Below are positions 1 through 8,593 of a stretch of 64,000 nucleotides of DNA, in pieces. A program made the translations under genes and the position numbers. Numbering within the stretch: the stretch's first letter is position 1; each line of letters begins with the position of its first letter. Source of the stretch: CAYLQA01 sp964385695 (GTDB lineage: Bacteria > Desulfobacterota > Desulfobulbia > Desulfobulbales > Desulfurivibrionaceae); assembly GCA_964385695.1 (NCBI GenBank), contig CAYLQA010000005.1, positions 1 to 64,000 on the forward strand, given 5' to 3'. A model generated the notes under the pieces. That model ran no database searches. It had not been told where the DNA came from and saw only the letters and a program-made list of their open reading frames with translations.

Positions 1-64
1 GGACTATTTCTTCCTGAAAATAAAAGCTGCTTTTCCCGGACATCGACGATGAACCAAAATATAG

Positions 65-89
65 GGGTGGGACAGTATCTGTCCTACCC
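65..89. promoter_or_regulatory. Palindromic operator upstream of cas1
   Basis: An imperfect palindrome with 11-nt arms (65-75 and 79-89, one mismatch) around TAT. Its core TGGGACAGTATCTGTCCTA (68-86) matches the palindrome at 18022-18040 in front of the WYL regulator gene, with the same 5-nt spacing between the GGACA and TGTCC half-sites. A -10-like TAGTAT follows at 97-102, which would leave a leader of about 140 nt before cas1. The function as a WYL-protein binding site is inferred from the shared motif. Confidence 0.7.
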
Positions 90-248
90 TCCCTGCTAGT
101 ATGTGAGAATAGTGGCTTTGTTGTTGGACTACGGTATTAATACGGGGTTTTCCCTTTAGTGTTGATTTTTGTCGCGCAGGCATATTAGCATTTTGAGCTT
201 GCAGTTCAAACGGCTCAAACTGATTACCAATTAAAAACAGGCGTAAAA

Positions 249-1223
249 ATGCAGAATTTGTCTCCTTCTGATTTAAAAACAATATTGCACTCGAAACGGG
301 CCAATATCTATTACCTGGAGCATTGCCGCGTGTTGGTGAATGGCGGCAGAGTCGAGTATGTAACCGAAGAAGGGAAAAACTCCCTGTACTGGAACATCCC
401 AATTGCCAACACCACGTCAATTCTCCTTGGCACCGGTACTTCTATTACTCAGGCGGCCATGCGTGAGTTGGCAAAAGCCGGGGTATTGGTCGGCTTTTGC
501 GGTGGTGGAGGGGCACCCCTGTTTGCGGCAGACGAGGTCCAGGTAGATGTCTCCTGGTTGACGCCGCAAAGTGAGTACCGTCCGACAGAGTACCTGCAGC
601 AGTGGGTAAGCTTCTGGTTTAACGAAGAAAAGCGTCTCGCCGCTGCTAAACTTTTTCAATATACCCGTCTTGAGCAGATTGAAAAGCACTGGCTGAGCAC
701 TCGTATACAGCGCGAGGATGGCTTTCTGGTAAGCAGCGACCAACTGATTTCATTGCTCAACTCGTCCCGCTATGCCCTGGATCAATGCCGCAACAGCAAC
801 GAGATACTGGCCCAGGAAGCCAGACTCACCAAAGCACTTTACAAGGTTGCGGCCAATACGGCCCATTACGGAGATTTTGTCCGTTCCAAACGTGGTTCGG
901 GTACTGACTTTGCCAATCGTTATCTGGATCACGGTAACTATCTTGCGTACGGGCTGGGGGCGACGGCAGCTTGGGTACTCGGCCTGCCCCACGGACTAGC
1001 GGTATTGCATGGCAAAACCCGCAGAGGTGGCCTTGTGTTTGATATTGCTGATTTGGTCAAAGACGCCCTTGTCCTGCCGCAGGCATTTATTGCGGCTATG
1101 GCTGGGGATGAGGAACAGGAGTTCCGGCGTCGTTGTTCAGAGGGGTTCATGCGGGCGGAGGCCCTTGATGTGATGATCGACGCCATTAAGGGGACGGCTG
1201 TTTCACTTGGCGAGGTGGGCTGA
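249..1223 (+). CDS. cas1: Type I-F CRISPR-associated endonuclease Cas1
   Basis: The 324-residue protein has the length and sequence of type I-F Cas1, the integrase that inserts new spacers together with the Cas2-3 fusion. The metal ligands of the family are visible: E190, H248 in LPHGLAVLHG, and D265/D268 in FDIADLV. The ATG at 249 lacks a strong Shine-Dalgarno sequence. The stop codon shares one base with the start of cas2-3 (TGATG), so the two are translationally coupled, as expected for partners in one adaptation complex. It is the first gene of a six-gene operon in the standard I-F order. The protein looks intact. Confidence 0.97.
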   Translation: MQNLSPSDLKTILHSKRANIYYLEHCRVLVNGGRVEYVTEEGKNSLYWNIPIANTTSILLGTGTSITQAAMRELAKAGVLVGFCGGGGAPLFAADEVQVDVSWLTPQSEYRPTEYLQQWVSFWFNEEKRLAAAKLFQYTRLEQIEKHWLSTRIQREDGFLVSSDQLISLLNSSRYALDQCRNSNEILAQEARLTKALYKVAANTAHYGDFVRSKRGSGTDFANRYLDHGNYLAYGLGATAAWVLGLPHGLAVLHGKTRRGGLVFDIADLVKDALVLPQAFIAAMAGDEEQEFRRRCSEGFMRAEALDVMIDAIKGTAVSLGEVG

Positions 1224-4200
1224 TGAACGTGATGCTTGTTTCGCAATGCAGCAAACGAGCCTTGGTGGAGACCCGCCGGATCCTGGATCAGTTCGCGGAG
1301 CGCAAGGGGAGTCGTGCCTGGCAGACCGCCATCACTCAGCAAGGTTTGACAACCCTGCGGAAGATGCTCCGCAAAACCGCCAAGCGCAATACCGCTGTTG
1401 CCTGTCACTGGATTAAGGCGGCCAATCGCACGGAACTCGTCTGGATCGTCGGCAATGCACGAAGATTTAATGGACAAGGCACGGTGCCCACCAATACAAC
1501 CCAGCGTGATGTGCTCAGAACAAAAGACGAAAACCTCTGGAATACGGTGGAAGATATTGCCTTGCTGGCCGGCATTGCCGGACTCTTTCACGATCCAGGC
1601 AAGGCAAATTTTCTCTTCCAGCAAAAACTAAAAGGCAGGGGGAAATCCTTTGAACCGTACCGGCATGAATGGATCTCCCTTCGCCTCTTCCAAGCCTTTG
1701 TCGGTGAATTAACCGATCAGGAGTGGCTTGAGAAGCTGCTCTTTGCAGGTGAAATCGATGAACAAGCCCTGCTTGATTCATTGATATGTGATGGCTTAAC
1801 AAAAGCCAAGAACCCTTTTAAGACATTGCCTCCCCTTGCCCGCACCATTGGCTGGTTGATTGTCTCCCATCACCGCCTGCCCAAATGGCCGGGCAAGATA
1901 GGTGAAGGGGGTGCCCCCAAACTGTGGAAAATTGATAAATGGCTTTTTAACAAATTAGATCCTTCCTGGATTTCAGCACAGTGCCTCAATGGAGATTGGG
2001 AGGAAAAGGATAAAAGATCCGTCTGGCAATTTGATAAGGGTATTCCCCTGTGCAGTAATACATGGCAGGCCAAAGCACGATCGTTGGCACGCCGGGCCTT
2101 AAAACGGCCTGATCTTCTCAGTGGTGATAAAGACTGGATGACAGACACCTTTTCCATGCACCTTGCCCGCATGGTCTTGATGTTATCCGATCATTGTTAT
2201 TCCGCCCATGAGGTAACCCCGGCATGGCAGGACGAGAAGTACAAGGCCTTTGCCAATACCGATCGCAACACCGGAAAGTTAAAACAAAAACTTGATGAGC
2301 ATGTGGTGGGTGTTGGCCACAACGCCGTGTTGCTGGCCAGGGAGCTCCCAGTGCTCCGCCAGACCTTGCCTGCCATTACGCGGCATAAAGGCTTCAAAAA
2401 ACGAAGTGAAAATCCGCAGTTCCGCTGGCAGGATAAGGCCTATGAACTTGCATGCGGACTTAGGGAGCGTGCGGCGGAGCACGGCTTTTTCGGGATAAAT
2501 ATGGCTTCCACCGGATGCGGTAAGACCTTTGCCAATGGCCGCATCATGTATGGGCTGGCCGATGAAAAATTGGGCTGCCGTTTCAGCGTGGCTCTGGGGC
2601 TGCGCACCTTGACTTTGCAAACAGGGGATGCGTTGCGTGACCGCCTGCACCTCCAGGATGATGATCTTGCCGTACTCATTGGCTCGCAGGCCGTAAGCCA
2701 GTTGCATGATTTCAACAACGACCATGAAAAACTGCCCGGTTCCGAGTCCGCCGAAGACCTGTTTGCTGAAGATCAATACGTCCGCTATGAAGGGGCGCTG
2801 GATGATGGCCGTCTCAGTAGATGGCTCGCCCAAACTCCCAAATTGCACCAACTGGTAAGTGCCCCGATTCTGGTAAGCACCATTGACCATCTGATTCCAG
2901 CCACCGAGGGGGAGCGGGGCGGCAGGCAGATTGCCCCCATGCTGCGCCTGCTCACCTCTGATCTGGTTCTTGATGAGCCGGATGATTTTGATCTTGCCGA
3001 TGTACACGCCCTTTGCCGTTTGGTCAATTGGGCCGCCATGCTTGGTTCACGGGTCCTGGTGTCTTCCGCTACCCTGCCGCCTGCACTTATTGAAGCGCTT
3101 TTTGCGGCCTATCTTGCAGGCCGCAAGGCCTTTCAGAAAGCCTGTGGCGTGCCGGGCAGAGCCACGAAGGTCTGCTGTGCCTGGTTTGACGAAAACAATG
3201 TGGCGCAGAGTGGTCACGATGAAATATCAGATTTCGCCGAGGCGCACCGTGGTTTTGTCCGGCAACGAGTCACCAAGTTGCAAAAGGCTGACCCGCTCCG
3301 CCAGGCGAAATTGCTATCGGTCAAAGCCGATGAGCCAAAATCGGCAGCTGCGGTACAGGCAATTGCCCATGTGATGCATAAGGCATTGTATAAACTGCAT
3401 GCAGAGCATGGGCAGAGCCAGCCTGAGATCGGCAAACGAGTCTCCATTGGTCTGGTGCGCATGGCCAATATTAAACCCATGGTTGCCGTGGCAAAGAAAC
3501 TGCTGGCCATGCAGCCGCCTGCCAATCATCGTGTCCATTATTGCGTCTACCATAGCCAGCACCCTCTGGCGGTACGTTCGGCCATGGAACGCCGACTGGA
3601 CAGCGTTCTTACCCGCCATGATCCGCAGGCGATCTGGCATCATCCCGATATTCAGCAGGCCTTGATTGATTATCCGGAAGATAGTCACCTTTTTGTTGTC
3701 CTGGCAACCTCGGTTGCCGAAGTTGGCCGTGACCATGATTACGATTGGGCCATTGCCGAGCCAAGCTCCATGCGGTCATTGATTCAGTTGGCCGGACGCA
3801 TCCAGCGTCACCGCATACTTACACCCACCACGCCGAATTTATTGGTTCTTTCCCGGAATTACAAGGCGTTGATTGGGGAATCCGTTGCCTATACAAGGCC
3901 TGGTTTTGAGTCCGAGCAATTCCAATTGGCTTCCCATGACCTCCGTGACTTGCTGGAGGAGGAACAATTTCAAATCATAAATTCGATCCCCAGAATTACA
4001 AAGCGCAGTCCGTTGGCCGCGGATAAGAACCTGGCCGACCTTGAGCATACACAGCTGGCAGCCCAGCTCTTTGACAGTGAAAAGACAAAAGGAAATGCCT
4101 ATGCCGCCCTGTGGTGGAACCACAACGCCCATTGGAGTTTTGAGTTGCAACGCCTTACCCCGTTTCGGAAGTCTGCCCCCGACATTGAGTATGTGCTTTA

Positions 4201-4483
4201 CCTTGAGGTTGAGGGCGAAGTCCCGCAGTTTCAAAAGGTTGATGAACGAGGGGAGTTAAAGCTTTGTGATAAGGAATTTGAACGGATTGAGTCAGATGAA
4301 CTTGAAATAAATCCTGGTGTTTCCATCTGGGGTGAAAATGATCCGGCAGCAATCATTATGCAACTGGCGGATTCAATGGAGATGGACATAGATCAGTCCA
4401 GCCGTCGGTTCGGCGTGATTCGGCTTCGGGAACAGCGTTGGCAGTATCATCCTGCCTTGGGGGTGCATGACGCACTGGATTAA
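1223..4483 (+). CDS. cas3: Type I-F Cas2-Cas3 fusion nuclease-helicase
   Basis: This is the 1086-residue Cas2-3 fusion that defines type I-F. The first ~95 residues form the Cas2-like domain that joins Cas1 in adaptation. An HD nuclease domain follows, with LFHDPGKAN near residues 120-128. The SF2 helicase has Walker A STGCGKT near residues 429-435, a DEPDD-type motif II (LVLDEPDDFD) near residue 582, and a C-terminal helicase lobe ending in a QLAGRIQRH motif VI. Cas3 is recruited by the Csy surveillance complex to degrade target DNA; in I-F the fusion also drives primed adaptation. No frameshift or lost motif is seen, so interference should be functional. Confidence 0.96.
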   Translation: MNVMLVSQCSKRALVETRRILDQFAERKGSRAWQTAITQQGLTTLRKMLRKTAKRNTAVACHWIKAANRTELVWIVGNARRFNGQGTVPTNTTQRDVLRTKDENLWNTVEDIALLAGIAGLFHDPGKANFLFQQKLKGRGKSFEPYRHEWISLRLFQAFVGELTDQEWLEKLLFAGEIDEQALLDSLICDGLTKAKNPFKTLPPLARTIGWLIVSHHRLPKWPGKIGEGGAPKLWKIDKWLFNKLDPSWISAQCLNGDWEEKDKRSVWQFDKGIPLCSNTWQAKARSLARRALKRPDLLSGDKDWMTDTFSMHLARMVLMLSDHCYSAHEVTPAWQDEKYKAFANTDRNTGKLKQKLDEHVVGVGHNAVLLARELPVLRQTLPAITRHKGFKKRSENPQFRWQDKAYELACGLRERAAEHGFFGINMASTGCGKTFANGRIMYGLADEKLGCRFSVALGLRTLTLQTGDALRDRLHLQDDDLAVLIGSQAVSQLHDFNNDHEKLPGSESAEDLFAEDQYVRYEGALDDGRLSRWLAQTPKLHQLVSAPILVSTIDHLIPATEGERGGRQIAPMLRLLTSDLVLDEPDDFDLADVHALCRLVNWAAMLGSRVLVSSATLPPALIEALFAAYLAGRKAFQKACGVPGRATKVCCAWFDENNVAQSGHDEISDFAEAHRGFVRQRVTKLQKADPLRQAKLLSVKADEPKSAAAVQAIAHVMHKALYKLHAEHGQSQPEIGKRVSIGLVRMANIKPMVAVAKKLLAMQPPANHRVHYCVYHSQHPLAVRSAMERRLDSVLTRHDPQAIWHHPDIQQALIDYPEDSHLFVVLATSVAEVGRDHDYDWAIAEPSSMRSLIQLAGRIQRHRILTPTTPNLLVLSRNYKALIGESVAYTRPGFESEQFQLASHDLRDLLEEEQFQIINSIPRITKRSPLAADKNLADLEHTQLAAQLFDSEKTKGNAYAALWWNHNAHWSFELQRLTPFRKSAPDIEYVLYLEVEGEVPQFQKVDERGELKLCDKEFERIESDELEINPGVSIWGENDPAAIIMQLADSMEMDIDQSSRRFGVIRLREQRWQYHPALGVHDALD

Positions 4484-4562
4484 TGCGCGTCATGCTTTGT
4501 CTGACTGTGCGGCAGTAAGAGGAAATTTAAAGAAGAGCATTTTCTAATCTTAGGAGGAAGAT

Positions 4563-5912
4563 ATGGAACACACAGGATTGGCGGCAAAAATAGCTGATTA
4601 TATTGCCAGTAGGGCGAAACCAAAGCTTGAAGCCTTAGAAAAAAAGGCGGAGAAGGAATGCAACAAAACACAAGATCCTGAGGCGTTGCATAAAGTGGAA
4701 TTGACGTTGTCTGAGGAACGGCAGGAATTGGAAGAGAGATTCGCCCCTGCCAATTGGCTGACCGATGCCGCACGTCGGGCAAAGCAAAGACAGTTGGTCA
4801 CCCATGCCTTAAAATTCACACATTCTGACGCTAAGGGGAGCAGTTTGTATGCACCGGGCGGAGAGGGGCAGCCGGAAAGGATGCAGGAAGGAACAATTGT
4901 TAGCACAGCCTCGCTTCCGAAGACGGAGATTGATTCGGTGGGCAATGCTGCCGCCCTGGACGTTGCGGGCTTGTTGCAACTGGAACAAGATGGGGAAACG
5001 TTAATCGAGCACATCCGCATGGGGGATGCAATGCCACTACAAGCCTTTGCCGACAGTGATGAGCAGCTTGCGGAATGGCTGGACGGCTTTAGCCAGGTAC
5101 TGTCTGGCAGTGAGCTAAGTTCTCATAAATTTGCCAAACAGCTTTATTTCCCAATCGATGAGAGCCGGTACCACCTTCTGGCACCATTGTATCCCTCCTC
5201 CCTTGTACATGCAGTGCACGGGCGAATAGCGGCCTCGCGTTTTTCCGAGGGAGCCAAGCTGGTGCGTAAAGCCAAACGGGAATCAAAATATAACGATTCC
5301 TTGCAGGTTGATTATCCCGACACGGCTGTACAGTCCTTCGGCGGCACGAAGCCGCAAAACGTCAGCCAACTCAACAGCAGCAGGGGGGGGAGGACTTTTC
5401 TTTTGAGTTGCGCTCCGCCGACCTGGCAGACGCAAGCAAAACCACCCCTGGGTGTCAAGAGCGTCTTTTCGCGTAACCATTTTGGTTTGCGCGTGGGGAA
5501 GGAGACGTGGCTATTGCGCCATTATCTTGAACAGCAGGTTGATAAAGAAAATGCCGTGGCCATCCGTAACCGGCGGGCGGAGATGATAGACGAACTTATT
5601 GACCATCTTATTCAGTATGGTGCCGAAATCCAGAATTTCAGAGAACATGCAGGGTGGAGTGCATTGCCCGAGTGCAAACTCTCCCGTGCCGAACAGTTGT
5701 GGCTTGATCCACACCGTGGAGATGAAACATTTGCCCAGGAGCGAAAAAAGAATGATTGGCAGGCGGCAGTCGCCGACCAATTCGCCTTTTGGCTTAATAA
5801 TCGTATTAAAAGTAAGAAGCTCACTCCGGGTGATGTTGAACACCGTGAGTGGAAGAGTTTACTGGAGCAAAAATTACGTCTGCTCAAAGAGGACCTGGAG
5901 GTATTTGCCTGA
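4563..5912 (+). CDS. csy1: Type I-F Csy1 (Cas8f), large subunit of the Csy complex
   Basis: The 449-residue protein matches Csy1/Cas8f in length and position. It pairs with Csy2 at the 5' handle of the crRNA and takes part in PAM recognition. The start at 4563 is preceded by a strong AGGAGG at 4552-4557. The 79-nt gap after cas2-3 is the largest inside the operon and could carry a separate promoter, although none is clear. The stop overlaps the csy2 start by one base (TGATG), which supports coupled translation of the two interacting subunits. Family assignment rests on overall sequence and synteny, as Csy1 has no short diagnostic motif. Confidence 0.93.
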   Translation: MEHTGLAAKIADYIASRAKPKLEALEKKAEKECNKTQDPEALHKVELTLSEERQELEERFAPANWLTDAARRAKQRQLVTHALKFTHSDAKGSSLYAPGGEGQPERMQEGTIVSTASLPKTEIDSVGNAAALDVAGLLQLEQDGETLIEHIRMGDAMPLQAFADSDEQLAEWLDGFSQVLSGSELSSHKFAKQLYFPIDESRYHLLAPLYPSSLVHAVHGRIAASRFSEGAKLVRKAKRESKYNDSLQVDYPDTAVQSFGGTKPQNVSQLNSSRGGRTFLLSCAPPTWQTQAKPPLGVKSVFSRNHFGLRVGKETWLLRHYLEQQVDKENAVAIRNRRAEMIDELIDHLIQYGAEIQNFREHAGWSALPECKLSRAEQLWLDPHRGDETFAQERKKNDWQAAVADQFAFWLNNRIKSKKLTPGDVEHREWKSLLEQKLRLLKEDLEVFA

Positions 5913-6862
5913 TGGAAGAAGGGTTATTGATTTTACGCCATCTCAAGGTTGAGAACGCTAATGCCATTGCCGGTCTTACTTGGGGCTTTCCGGCAATCTC
6001 TAATTTTTTGGGGTTTGTCCATGCCCTTTCCCGCAAGCTGCCACAGGAGCTGGAATTGGAACTGACAGGGGGTGGGGTGATTTGTCATAACCGGGAGGTG
6101 CAGGCATACCAGCCGCGCGGTTGGGGAAATTATGTCTTTGCCCTTACCCGCAATCCCCTGACCAAGGATGCAAAATCTCCCTCATTTATCGAAGAAGGGC
6201 GAATGCATATGACAGTTTCCCTTGTCATCCCTGTTATGGGTGATCTTGACGAACTGGATGAACATGAAGAGGTGGAACAGCTCATTGAACGGCTGGTGTT
6301 CTGCCAGCGACTGGCCGGTGGCACGATCATCAGTGTTGGGGGCGTTGAGTTACATGAACCGCCGGAGGATTATGAAGGGCTGAATATTTTTGATCGCGAA
6401 CGGTTGCGAGAACTGCTGCCGGGCTTTGCCCTGGTTCAACGTTCCGATTTGCTGGCCGAGCATACCCGGCACTGCATGGAGCAAGATCCCAATGCCGAAC
6501 CATTGGATGCCTGGCTCGACTTTGCGGCCCTGAAATATCAGGCAGAACGGCCTGAAGGAGAGGGCAACGAAAATAATCAGGCGAAATGGCACTATGTCCC
6601 CAAACCGGGCAAGGGTTGGCTTGTACCTATCCCCATCGGGTATCGGGGGATTTCTGACCTGTATAAACCTGGTGAGGTGGCCCAGACAAGGGATACAACC
6701 ACCCCGTTTCGTTTTGTGGAATCGGTGTACAGCGTTGGTGAGTGGCTGAGCCCGCATCGCGTTTCAAATTTAAATCAATTGATCTGGCGTTACCATCCCG
6801 AACCGGAATCAGGCTGGTATCTCTGTGAGAACAGCTATCTGTCCAAAGAGATCGATCATTAA
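5912..6862 (+). CDS. csy2: Type I-F Csy2 (Cas5f)
   Basis: Csy2 of 316 residues, the RAMP-type partner of Csy1 that caps the 5' handle of the crRNA. An in-frame upstream ATG exists at 5849, inside csy1, but the true start is almost certainly the ATG at 5912. It overlaps the csy1 stop by one base and gives the typical N-terminus MEEGLLILRHLKV. The frame is open to TAA at 6860-6862. The gene is followed after 16 nt by csy3. No unusual feature is seen. Confidence 0.93.
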   Translation: MEEGLLILRHLKVENANAIAGLTWGFPAISNFLGFVHALSRKLPQELELELTGGGVICHNREVQAYQPRGWGNYVFALTRNPLTKDAKSPSFIEEGRMHMTVSLVIPVMGDLDELDEHEEVEQLIERLVFCQRLAGGTIISVGGVELHEPPEDYEGLNIFDRERLRELLPGFALVQRSDLLAEHTRHCMEQDPNAEPLDAWLDFAALKYQAERPEGEGNENNQAKWHYVPKPGKGWLVPIPIGYRGISDLYKPGEVAQTRDTTTPFRFVESVYSVGEWLSPHRVSNLNQLIWRYHPEPESGWYLCENSYLSKEIDH

Positions 6863-6878
6863 TAAAAAGGAGATAATT

Positions 6879-7898
6879 ATGGCAGTTAAAACCGCATCAG
6901 TCCTGGCATTTGAACGAAAATTGGCGAATTCCGACGCGTTAATGCATGCCGGCAACTGGCAACAACGCGATTCCAGTTCAAATTGGCAAGCAATCGCCAT
7001 TCAAAGAAAAGATGTTCGAGGCACCATTTCCAATCGTTTGAAGAATGCAATTCAGAATGACCCAGCCAAGCTGGATGCTGAAATTCAAAAACCAAATCTT
7101 CAGCGTGTCGATGTTGCGGCACTTCCCTTTGATGCCGATACCCTCAAGGTGAGTTTTAGCTTACGAGTATTGGGTGATCTGTCCCAGCCATCTGCATGTA
7201 ACAACCAGGAGTACCAGGCGGCCTTGGCAACCGTTATTAAGGAATATGAGAGTTCACATGGGCTTGATGAGCTTGCGACCCGCTACGCCACGAATATCGC
7301 CAATGGACGTTTTTTGTGGCGTAACCGTGTCGGAGCCGAAACCGTAGAAGTACGGGTAAAGCACGTGCAAAATGAATCAGTTCAAAAAGAATGGATTTTT
7401 GACGCTACCGCTTTTACGTTACGAGGTTTTTCCGAGGCTACTGGTGATTTGGCCGAATTAGCGAGGGTTATCGGCCAGGGGCTTTCCGGGGAAGCATTTA
7501 TTTTCCTGCAGATTGAAGCCTTTGCCCGCCTTGGTGCCGGGCAGGAAGTATTTCCTTCTCAGGAATTGGTACTCGATAACAGTCGGGATAATAAAAAAAG
7601 CAAAACTCTTTATCAAGTTGATAGCGTGGCTGCCCTGCATTCCCAGAAAATCGGGAACGCCTTGAGAACCATAGATACCTGGTATCCCAGTTCGGAGGAG
7701 TTGGGGCCGATCGCCGTAGAACCTTACGGCTCCGTGACCAACCGTGGCAAGGCGTATCGCCAGCCAAAGGAAAAACTTGACTTCTATACCCTTCTGGATG
7801 GGTGGATTGTGAAGGGGGAAATACCTCCTGTTGAGCAGCAGCATTATGTCATGGCTACGCTGGTGCGCGGTGGTGTCTTTGGCGAGAAAGCTGATTAA
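6879..7898 (+). CDS. csy3: Type I-F Csy3 (Cas7f), backbone subunit
   Basis: Csy3 of 339 residues, the subunit that forms the six-fold filament along the crRNA spacer. The start chosen is the ATG at 6879, preceded by AAAAGGAGAT. A longer frame from 6825 would run into csy2 and add a non-homologous tail. The N-terminus MAVKTASVLAFERKLANSDA is typical of the family. The gene ends 11 nt before csy4. Its high copy number in the complex fits the good ribosome-binding site, though no direct sign of differential expression is visible. Confidence 0.95.
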   Translation: MAVKTASVLAFERKLANSDALMHAGNWQQRDSSSNWQAIAIQRKDVRGTISNRLKNAIQNDPAKLDAEIQKPNLQRVDVAALPFDADTLKVSFSLRVLGDLSQPSACNNQEYQAALATVIKEYESSHGLDELATRYATNIANGRFLWRNRVGAETVEVRVKHVQNESVQKEWIFDATAFTLRGFSEATGDLAELARVIGQGLSGEAFIFLQIEAFARLGAGQEVFPSQELVLDNSRDNKKSKTLYQVDSVAALHSQKIGNALRTIDTWYPSSEELGPIAVEPYGSVTNRGKAYRQPKEKLDFYTLLDGWIVKGEIPPVEQQHYVMATLVRGGVFGEKAD

Positions 7899-7909
7899 GG
7901 GAGGGTGTT

Positions 7910-8464
7910 ATGGATTATTATGTTGAAATTCGATTGTTGCTCGATCCGGAGTTTCGCGAAACCGTGTTGATGAATGCTCTCTATGCCAAACTCCACCGTA
8001 CCCTTGTTGTGGAAGGCCATGGCGAAGTAGGGGTCAGTTTTCCACAGGCAAAAAAAAACTTGGGAGATACCATGCGTCTGCATGGCGGACAGGCCGCTCT
8101 GCAACGGTTGATGAGTCTGAACTGGCTCAAAGGGCTAACAGATCATACGAATGTCTCGGGAATACTGCCGGTCCCGGAAAATTGCCGGTATCGCATTGTA
8201 AAACGTGTGCAGGCGAAAAGCAGTATCGAGCGATTGTATAGGCGTTCCGTAAAAAAAGGGTGGGTGACTGCCGAGGAAGCCAGAAAAAAAATACCCGTAA
8301 GGAAATCACAACGTCTCAAACATGCCTTTGTGCAACTCAAAAGTCATTCAACCAGCCAACAATTTCGGTTGTTCATTCATCACGGAGAATTGTTTGATTC
8401 CCCACGAAAGGGAAAATTTTCGGACTATGGGCTCAGTGGCGATGCCACGATACCCTGGTTCTGA
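7910..8464 (+). CDS. cas6f: Type I-F crRNA endonuclease Csy4 (Cas6f)
   Basis: The 184-residue protein processes pre-crRNA by cutting 3' of the repeat hairpin and stays bound to it. The catalytic histidine of the family falls exactly at H29 (AKLHRTL). A basic arginine-rich helix near residues 105-125 and the C-terminal GLSGDATIPWF ending are typical. The start at 7910 follows GGGAGGGTGTT. It is the last gene of the operon, and the array leader begins directly after the stop. The repeat hairpin of this array (stem CTGCC/GGCAG, loop GTGCA) is the class cut by Csy4, giving an 8-nt 5' handle CTTAGAAA. Confidence 0.95.
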   Translation: MDYYVEIRLLLDPEFRETVLMNALYAKLHRTLVVEGHGEVGVSFPQAKKNLGDTMRLHGGQAALQRLMSLNWLKGLTDHTNVSGILPVPENCRYRIVKRVQAKSSIERLYRRSVKKGWVTAEEARKKIPVRKSQRLKHAFVQLKSHSTSQQFRLFIHHGELFDSPRKGKFSDYGLSGDATIPWF

Positions 8465-8593
8465 CCCTTTTTTGTGATGGTGTTGTATTTGGCTGATTTC
8501 TCGTTGATTTCGTGAGTGTGTGAAAAAAAGGGTTATTTTGTCAAACTAATAACAATTTCTTTAAAATCTTATAGTTGTTGTCCTGTTTCAACA
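8465..8593 (+). promoter_or_regulatory. CRISPR leader
   Basis: The 129-nt AT-rich stretch between cas6f and the first repeat is in the place where type I-F leaders carry the array promoter and the integration-host-factor-assisted acquisition site. The first repeat at the other side is perfect while the last repeat of the array is degenerate, so the leader end is here. No clear -35/-10 pair can be named with confidence. Confidence 0.7.

Noticed and set aside
4..420. Minus-strand open frame over the cas1 promoter.
   Set aside because: It is antisense to cas1 and its promoter region, with no homology.
5849..5911. Upstream extension of csy2 by 21 residues.
   Set aside because: The extension lies inside csy1, and the ATG at 5912 gives the family's N-terminus and overlaps the csy1 stop.
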